Shown here piece by piece: positions 62,536 through 64,000 of a DNA stretch of 64,000 nt; the first letter of the stretch is position 1, and every line of letters begins with the position of its first letter. A program made the translations under genes and the position numbers. Source of the DNA: Palsa-601 sp963801185 (GTDB taxonomy: Bacteria; Actinomycetota; Acidimicrobiia; Acidimicrobiales; Bog-793); assembly GCA_963801185.1 (NCBI GenBank), contig CAWDDW010000003.1, positions 682,001-746,000 of the forward strand. Direction: 5' to 3'. The notes below the pieces were generated by a model that worked only from the letters and a program-made list of their open reading frames with translations, was not told where the DNA came from and did not search any database.

Positions 62536-63789
62536 GTGCGCTGGAAGGTCGAGGACTCGCCGGAGCGGGCAGCGTGGCGCTCCGAGTTCAAACAGTGGCT
62601 GGCGGAGGTCCTGCCCGAGGGCTGGATCGAGGCGCTCGAGGCTTCCGATGACGCGGCCTTCGCCCGAGCGCGCAAGGACTTCAACTTCTTCGCCTGGCAA
62701 GGCGTCATCGGGCGGACCGGGTACGCCGCGCCGCTCTGGCCGAAGGAGTACGGCGGGCTCTCGGGTGAGACCTGGATGCAGCAGATCGTGCGTGAGGAGC
62801 TGGGCTATCACCGGCTGCCGATCTTCGGCATCAACCTGCTCGGTGTAGGCCTCGCAGGCCCGACCATCATCGCCCATGCCTCGGAGGCTCAAAAGGCGCG
62901 CTACCTGCCGAAGATCCTCTCGGGCGAAGAGATCTGGTGCCAGCTGTTCTCGGAGCCGGGCTCCGGCTCCGACCTCGCCTCGCTCGGCACCCGGGCGGTG
63001 CGCGACGGCGACGAGTGGGTGGTGAACGGGCAGAAGGTCTGGACGAGCATCGCCCAGTTCTCGAAGTTCGGCATGCTGCTCGCGAGGACCGACCCCGATG
63101 TGCCCAAGCACGAAGGGCTGAGCTACTTCGTCGTGGACATGCACGCTCCGGGAGTGGAGATTCGGCCGCTCCGCCAGATCACTGGTTCGGCCGACTTCAA
63201 CGAGGTGTTCTTCACCGACGTGAGGATCCCCGACGCCAACCGTATCGGGGAGGTCGGCGAGGGTTGGAGGTACGCGCGGACGACTCTCATGAACGAGCGC
63301 GTCACGCTGTCCGGGCTCTCGATCGACTCGGCCTCGCTCACCGGTGGCGCGCGGCGCGATCCGTGGCAAGCGGCCCTCGAACAGTTGACGGACCGGTCGG
63401 ACCCGGTCGTACGCCAGGATCTCGCGAGCATCTTCTCCAAGCAGGAGGCGAAGGAGATCACCTCGTTCCGCGCGAGTGCCGCCCGGCTCGCCGGTCAGGA
63501 GCCCGGGCCAGAAGGTGGGATCTCGAAGGTCTTCAACGCGGAGCTGAATCAGCGCCGTTCGGCCTTCTTCCTCGACGCCGGCGGCGTGTCCTCGATCGCG
63601 TGGGAGGCGGGAGTTGGGGAGGCGGGTGAGGCGAGGGCTGCTGGGTTTCTGAGGGCAAGGGCGAACACGATCGAGGGGGGCACCTCCGAGGTGCTGCGCA
63701 ACCAGATCGCCGAGCGCATCCTCGGTTTGCCCCGCGAGCCCGAAGTCGACCGCGACGTCGCCTGGTCCGAGTCGCGCCGGAGCTCGTGA
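62536..63789 (+). CDS. Acyl-CoA dehydrogenase
   Basis: A 417-residue enzyme from GTG 62536. N-terminal helices, then YAAPLWPKEYGGLSGETWMQ, the FAD-binding LFSEPGSGSDLASLGTRAVR and VNGQKVWTSIAQFSKFGMLL, VFFTDVRIPDANRIGEVGEG and C-terminal NTIEGGTSEVLRNQIAERIL. The catalytic Glu position of short-chain enzymes is not obvious; the sequence fits the CaiA/FadE-like group used for cholesterol side chains or aromatic acids. Thirteen bases after the NMO stop; its stop overlaps the TetR GTG. Confidence 0.93.
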   Translation: MRWKVEDSPERAAWRSEFKQWLAEVLPEGWIEALEASDDAAFARARKDFNFFAWQGVIGRTGYAAPLWPKEYGGLSGETWMQQIVREELGYHRLPIFGINLLGVGLAGPTIIAHASEAQKARYLPKILSGEEIWCQLFSEPGSGSDLASLGTRAVRDGDEWVVNGQKVWTSIAQFSKFGMLLARTDPDVPKHEGLSYFVVDMHAPGVEIRPLRQITGSADFNEVFFTDVRIPDANRIGEVGEGWRYARTTLMNERVTLSGLSIDSASLTGGARRDPWQAALEQLTDRSDPVVRQDLASIFSKQEAKEITSFRASAARLAGQEPGPEGGISKVFNAELNQRRSAFFLDAGGVSSIAWEAGVGEAGEARAAGFLRARANTIEGGTSEVLRNQIAERILGLPREPEVDRDVAWSESRRSS

Positions 63790-64000
63790 GAGTGGACAAG
63801 CCCATGCGCCGCGCCGTCAGCGCGGCAGACAAGGCCTCGAGGCGCCAGGACATCCTCGCGGCTGCCAAGGAGGTCTTCGCGGAGAAGGGCTATCACGCGA
63901 CCACGATCGCCGACATCGCCCGGGCGGCAGGGCTCAGCTACGGCTCGATCTACTGGTACTACGAGTCGAAGGAGACCTTGTTCCACGAGCTCATGTCTGC
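63786..64000 (+). CDS. TetR-family transcriptional regulator (cut by the window edge)
   Basis: The first ~71 residues. RQDILAAAKEVFAEKGYHAT, TIADIARAAGLSYGSIYWYY and ESKETLFHELMS form a complete TetR helix-turn-helix. GTG 63786 overlaps the acyl-CoA dehydrogenase stop (GTGA); ATG 63804 is an alternative. The ligand-binding domain lies outside. Probably the repressor of its own operon through the palindrome at 61466-61479. Confidence 0.92.
   Translation, partial: MRVDKPMRRAVSAADKASRRQDILAAAKEVFAEKGYHATTIADIARAAGLSYGSIYWYYESKETLFHELMS

Noticed and set aside
59239..63369. A 1,376-codon minus frame
   Set aside because: Only its E1-alpha segment (60400-61320) is real; the rest is antisense to NMO and acyl-CoA dehydrogenase or out of frame with E1-beta.

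Overview
This is a 64 kb chromosomal stretch from a high-GC actinobacterium. The gene set fits the Acidimicrobiia or a neighbouring lineage best, but no marker settles this: there is no rRNA and only one tRNA. Pointers are a tricorn protease, BluB, an actinobacterial-type SCO6880/VirB4/TraG export operon, a ClpS-DUF2017 pair, SenX3/RegX3-like regulators, many GTG starts, and repeated promoters whose -10 box lies 6-8 nt before the start codon (leaderless mRNA style).

Layout. 1-3.4 kb: minus-strand operon of an SCO6745-like protein, a PLP-dependent lyase and an acyl-CoA synthetase cut by the left edge. 3.4-12.6 kb: small transcription units (secreted lysozyme-like protein, methyltransferase, MerR regulator with its own 19-bp-spacer promoter, SGNH lipoprotein, E2-like acyltransferase, alpha/beta hydrolase, DUF1326-DUF2182 pair, YCII protein). 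13-18.8 kb: SPFH protein with an Arc-like repressor, tricorn protease, GNAT, PIN remnant. 18.8-30.7 kb: accessory region with two alpha-beta-barrel proteins, a secreted beta-helix repeat protein, an HTH/double ClpX-type zinc-finger protein, an ABC transporter, and an XRE(MmyB)-SDR-ADH-cupin module with repeated operators and an internally deleted ADH copy. 31-36.3 kb: TPR protein, cytochrome P450, VOC and SnoaL-like proteins, a repeat-rich gap and tRNA-Glu(TTC) whose 3' end is copied in tandem. 36.4-44.6 kb: core region with ctaA-clpS-DUF2017-S51/CysS-like fusion, ctaB, and a senX3-regX3-ABC exporter operon. 44.8-50.6 kb: five-gene type IV secretion-like operon (VirB2-like, VirB6/TrbL-like, SCO6880-like, VirB4-like, TraG/VirD4-like) without a visible relaxase or integrase, then a lipoprotein and a secreted protein. 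53-64 kb: amidase, BluB, PhoU-like protein, PutA, a fused 2-oxoacid dehydrogenase E1 alpha/beta, and a nitronate monooxygenase-acyl-CoA dehydrogenase-TetR operon cut by the right edge.

The reading frame breaks by single bases in at least eleven otherwise well-conserved genes (about fourteen sites). Five of the breaks are an extra A/T that turns AGCT into AAGCT or AGCTT. The simplest explanation is residual sequencing indels, perhaps tied to a modified motif, rather than pseudogene decay. Affected genes are given here at full restored length with the break position stated.
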